This document shows positions 61,626-64,000 of a stretch of 64,000 nt of DNA, one piece after another. The translations under genes and the position numbers were made by a program. Numbering within the stretch: the first letter of the stretch is position 1; each line of letters opens with the position of its first letter. The stretch lies in NCBI GenBank assembly GCA_001464475.1, contig LNDX01000001.1, positions 1 through 64,000 on the forward strand, read 5' to 3'. Under the pieces are notes generated by a model. The model saw nothing but the letters and a program-made list of their open reading frames with translations. It was not told where the DNA came from and did no database searches. Source of the DNA: Flavobacteriaceae bacterium Ga0077528 (GTDB lineage: Bacteria; Bacteroidota; Bacteroidia; Flavobacteriales; Flavobacteriaceae).

Positions 61626-62204
61626 TTAATTTTCAAGTGACTTTAAAACAGCAAGCAACATTTCACCTTTCAATCGTTTTGCGTAATTTGGATTGATGTA
61701 TAAAAACTCAATTTCTCTATTTTCATCCAAAATATATACCGTTGGAACTGGAAGAAAACCCGGATTTTTTCCTTCTGAATATTTATCTAATTTTGGTTTG
61801 TCTCTTTTAAAAGCTATACCCAAAGCCTCAGAAAATTTTCCATCACTATCTGAAAATAATTGGTAGTTTAATTTATCTTCTTTCGTGGTTTCTTTTAAAA
61901 ATTTTGGAGAATCTGGACTGATTGCAACTATTTGATAGCCTAATGCAATAATTTGATTTTCAATTTCTTGCATTTCCATTAATTGCGAATTACAATATGG
62001 ACACCAACCACCACGATAGATAATCAAAACTGTTTTTTTGTTAAAAATGTCACTAGTCGAAACCGCTTTATTATCAACAGAAATCAAATCTTGTTTCGGA
62101 ATTTTTTCTCCAATTAATAGTGGTGAAATATCTTCTGCTTTCTCTGCAATTTGTGCTGAACTTATTCCAGAAATTGCTAACAAAATAAAAAGGAACTTTT
62201 TCAT
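61626..62204 (-). CDS. Exported peroxiredoxin-like (AhpC/TSA) protein
   Basis: 192 residues. Signal peptide at 1-18 (FILLAISGISSAQ). Thioredoxin-fold with YRGGWCPYC (Cys68, Cys71), where peroxiredoxins of the BCP/AhpC-TSA group have this motif, then VAISPDSP and VYILDENREIEFLY. A periplasmic thiol peroxidase or disulfide reductase. Near trxA but with a 114-bp gap. Confidence 0.87.
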   Translation of the reverse strand: MKKFLFILLAISGISSAQIAEKAEDISPLLIGEKIPKQDLISVDNKAVSTSDIFNKKTVLIIYRGGWCPYCNSQLMEMQEIENQIIALGYQIVAISPDSPKFLKETTKEDKLNYQLFSDSDGKFSEALGIAFKRDKPKLDKYSEGKNPGFLPVPTVYILDENREIEFLYINPNYAKRLKGEMLLAVLKSLEN

Positions 62205-62279
62205 AGGTGTTTTTCTAATTTATTTAGCAAAGATAATGCCGTCAAAATAATTGAAATGTAAGATGGATTACATTAGCGA

Positions 62280-64000
62280 TTAATTCAATTTAAAATTCAC
62301 CTGCAATTTCTCTAATTGTTCCAATAATTCTTTAGAAATTTTCACTTTTAGCTTTCTGCTTTTCATTTCTAATGAAGTTATTTTGCGTATTTCCTCAACT
62401 TCTGTTTTGGTGATTTCCATCGCAACTTCTTCTTCATTATCGGTTTCAACTTCAATGATTTCGTCTTCTGCCTCTGATTCATCATCAGTTAATTCTGCAG
62501 AAGGAATTGGCATTGGAGCCGCAACTGTTTCTATCGTTCTTTTAACAATTTCGGTTTCTACTACTTCAAAATCTACTTGCTTATCACCTTCATTTTGTTG
62601 AAAAACAGCACTCAATTGCTGAATTAAATCTTGTCTTATATCTTTAATATTGATTTGAACTGCTAATTTTTTTGCAAAAGTTGGTAATACATCTGCTAAT
62701 AATTTGGCATCAAGAAAAGTAATTCGTGGATCAGATTTCTTTCCGGTTTCGCGATTTACCCAACCATCTTTTACATTTATTTTGAAATAAATAAATTGAT
62801 TATTCACTAAGAAATGACGGAATTTTAAATATTCTTCGTCAAAAATTCTAAAGTCATAACTTTCGTCATATCCTTCCAAAGTAAACATTGCCCAATCTTT
62901 TCCGTTTTTACCTGTTCTATATTGGAAATTTGTTACAATACCTCCAAAGGTTAGATTTTTACCAATTAGGTTTCCTAAACTCTTTAAATGCGTCAATTTC
63001 ACATTACAGAAATAATTCATTTCAAATCGATAATCGTCAAGCGGATGTCCCGAAATGTAAATTCCAACAACTTCTTTTTCTTTGGCTAATTTTTCCATGG
63101 TACTCCATTCTTCGCATGGTGGCACAACTGGTTCTGCAATTTGAACATCACTAGCTTCGCCAAATAAACTCACTTGCGATGAATTTTCGTTTTCTTGAAA
63201 TTTGGAACCAAATCGCATGGCTTTTTCTAAAAATGTAATTCCTTCGCCTTCAATGTGGAAATATTGTGCACGATGTGTATCGGTAAAACAATCAAATCCT
63301 CCGGCATAAGCCAAACTTTCAAAAGCTTTTTTATTGGCAGAACGCAAATCAATTTTTTTAGCCAAATCAAATATCGACTTATATGGAGCATCTTTTCTGC
63401 TTTGAACAATAGTATCCACTGCATTGGCTCCAACTCCTTTAACAGCGCCCATTCCGAATCGTACGGCATTGTTCTCGTTTACCGTGAATTTATAAAATGA
63501 TTCATTTACATCTGGACCAAGAACTTGCAATCCCATACGCTTACATTCTTCCATAAAGAACGAAACTTGCTTGATATCGTTCATGTTATTAGAAAGCACC
63601 GCAGCCATATATTCTGCTGGATAATGCGCTTTTAGATAAGCCGTTTGATAAGCAATCCATGCGTAACAAGTAGAGTGTGATTTATTAAAAGCATAACTTG
63701 CAAAGGCTTCCCAATCCTTCCAAATTTTTTCCAAAATTTTAGCATCATGACCTTTTGCAGCAGCTTGCTCGACAAATTTTGGCTTCATTTTATCCAACGT
63801 TGGTCGGTCTTTTTTCCCCATCGCCTTACGCAAAACGTCGGCATCACCTTTAGAGAAATCGGCTAACGATTGTGACAAAAGCATTACTTGCTCTTGATAA
63901 ACTGTAATTCCGTAGGTTTCGCCCAAGTATTCTTCGCAAGCATCTAAATCGTATTTTATTTCCTCTTCACCATTTTTTCTACGAACGAAAGAAGGAATAT
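62280..64000 (-). CDS. dnaE: DNA polymerase III alpha subunit, C-terminal part
   Basis: Open to the window edge (about 573 residues visible), so the 5' part is missing; the apparent TTG start at 63926 is internal (the frame continues as IPSFVRRKNGEEE upstream). Seen: LGETYGITVYQEQVM, LADFSKGDADVLRKAMGKK, NKSHSTCYAWIAYQTAYLKAHYPAEYMAA, the helix-hairpin-helix region and OB fold (LTFGGIVTNFQYRTGKNGKDWAMFTLEG), and a Glu-rich linker near the end. Replicative polymerase catalytic subunit. Confidence 0.97.
   Translation of the reverse strand, partial: IPSFVRRKNGEEEIKYDLDACEEYLGETYGITVYQEQVMLLSQSLADFSKGDADVLRKAMGKKDRPTLDKMKPKFVEQAAAKGHDAKILEKIWKDWEAFASYAFNKSHSTCYAWIAYQTAYLKAHYPAEYMAAVLSNNMNDIKQVSFFMEECKRMGLQVLGPDVNESFYKFTVNENNAVRFGMGAVKGVGANAVDTIVQSRKDAPYKSIFDLAKKIDLRSANKKAFESLAYAGGFDCFTDTHRAQYFHIEGEGITFLEKAMRFGSKFQENENSSQVSLFGEASDVQIAEPVVPPCEEWSTMEKLAKEKEVVGIYISGHPLDDYRFEMNYFCNVKLTHLKSLGNLIGKNLTFGGIVTNFQYRTGKNGKDWAMFTLEGYDESYDFRIFDEEYLKFRHFLVNNQFIYFKINVKDGWVNRETGKKSDPRITFLDAKLLADVLPTFAKKLAVQINIKDIRQDLIQQLSAVFQQNEGDKQVDFEVVETEIVKRTIETVAAPMPIPSAELTDDESEAEDEIIEVETDNEEEVAMEITKTEVEEIRKITSLEMKSRKLKVKISKELLEQLEKLQVNFKLN

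Overview
The window is AT-rich chromosomal DNA from a Bacteroidota bacterium, most likely a Flavobacterium or close relative. The evidence is: type IX secretion (T9SS) sorting domains and a choice-of-anchor L protein; Bacteroidota-type TAnnTTTG -7 boxes with A-rich leaders instead of Shine-Dalgarno sites; LytTR/TPR-kinase signalling; and several short intergenic repeat families of a kind I associate with flavobacterial genomes. Both edges cut a gene: a secreted anchor-L protein at the left and DnaE at the right.

Layout. 1-5.9 kb: secreted adhesin-like protein (partial), an Nfu Fe-S protein, a DUF885 lipoprotein and a membrane-anchored coiled-coil protein. 6.0-14.4 kb: an accessory island ending in tRNA-Leu(TAG). 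It holds a tightly overlapping three-gene operon (STAS-like plus GHKL-ATPase fusion, small STAS-like DUF4325-type protein, one-TM protein), a tandem array of 94-bp units that each carry the 3' end of the tRNA, and a roughly 5.5-kb integrated element with tyrosine integrase, XRE repressor, excisionase-like HTH, a gene II/X-like replication initiator and four unknown genes. 14.5-19.4 kb: M20 dipeptidase, DUF4407 protein, SQR-like oxidoreductase, PH-SHOCT protein. 19.5-31.8 kb: an exopolysaccharide locus (receiver-glycosyltransferase fusion, GT-C-like membrane protein, Ig-like protein, GH5-like hydrolase, GT4, flippase, STAS protein, TPR/YaiO-like outer-membrane protein). 32.5-42.8 kb: a T9SS DUF4114 protein and an eight-gene signalling operon: receiver, H-NOX, HNOBA-PAS kinase, FIST (NosP-like), two more kinases, HPt and a LytTR regulator. 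43-50.5 kb: housekeeping genes (hemW, ruvC, glycosyltransferase, DUF456, tRNA-Asp). 50.5-61.1 kb: DUF58 protein, three minus-strand operons of small secreted proteins, and a divergent LytTR regulator/TPR-kinase pair. 61.2-64 kb: thioredoxin, a peroxiredoxin-like protein and dnaE (partial).

How it fits together. The signalling operon looks like a complete phosphorelay (kinases to receiver/HPt to LytTR) fed by two candidate nitric-oxide sensors. Paired direct repeats spaced 20-22 bp, resembling LytTR operators, lie 55-102 bp upstream of minus-strand operons. One group sits at the signalling operon, the DUF4114 gene and the exopolysaccharide genes; the other at all three secreted-protein operons next to the second LytTR regulator. 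This suggests one NO-to-exopolysaccharide regulon and one envelope/secreted-protein regulon. The tRNA-Leu island is the best place for an undescribed system, mainly the ATPase/STAS/TM operon, which is bracketed by copies of the same hairpin repeat. Function there is inference only.
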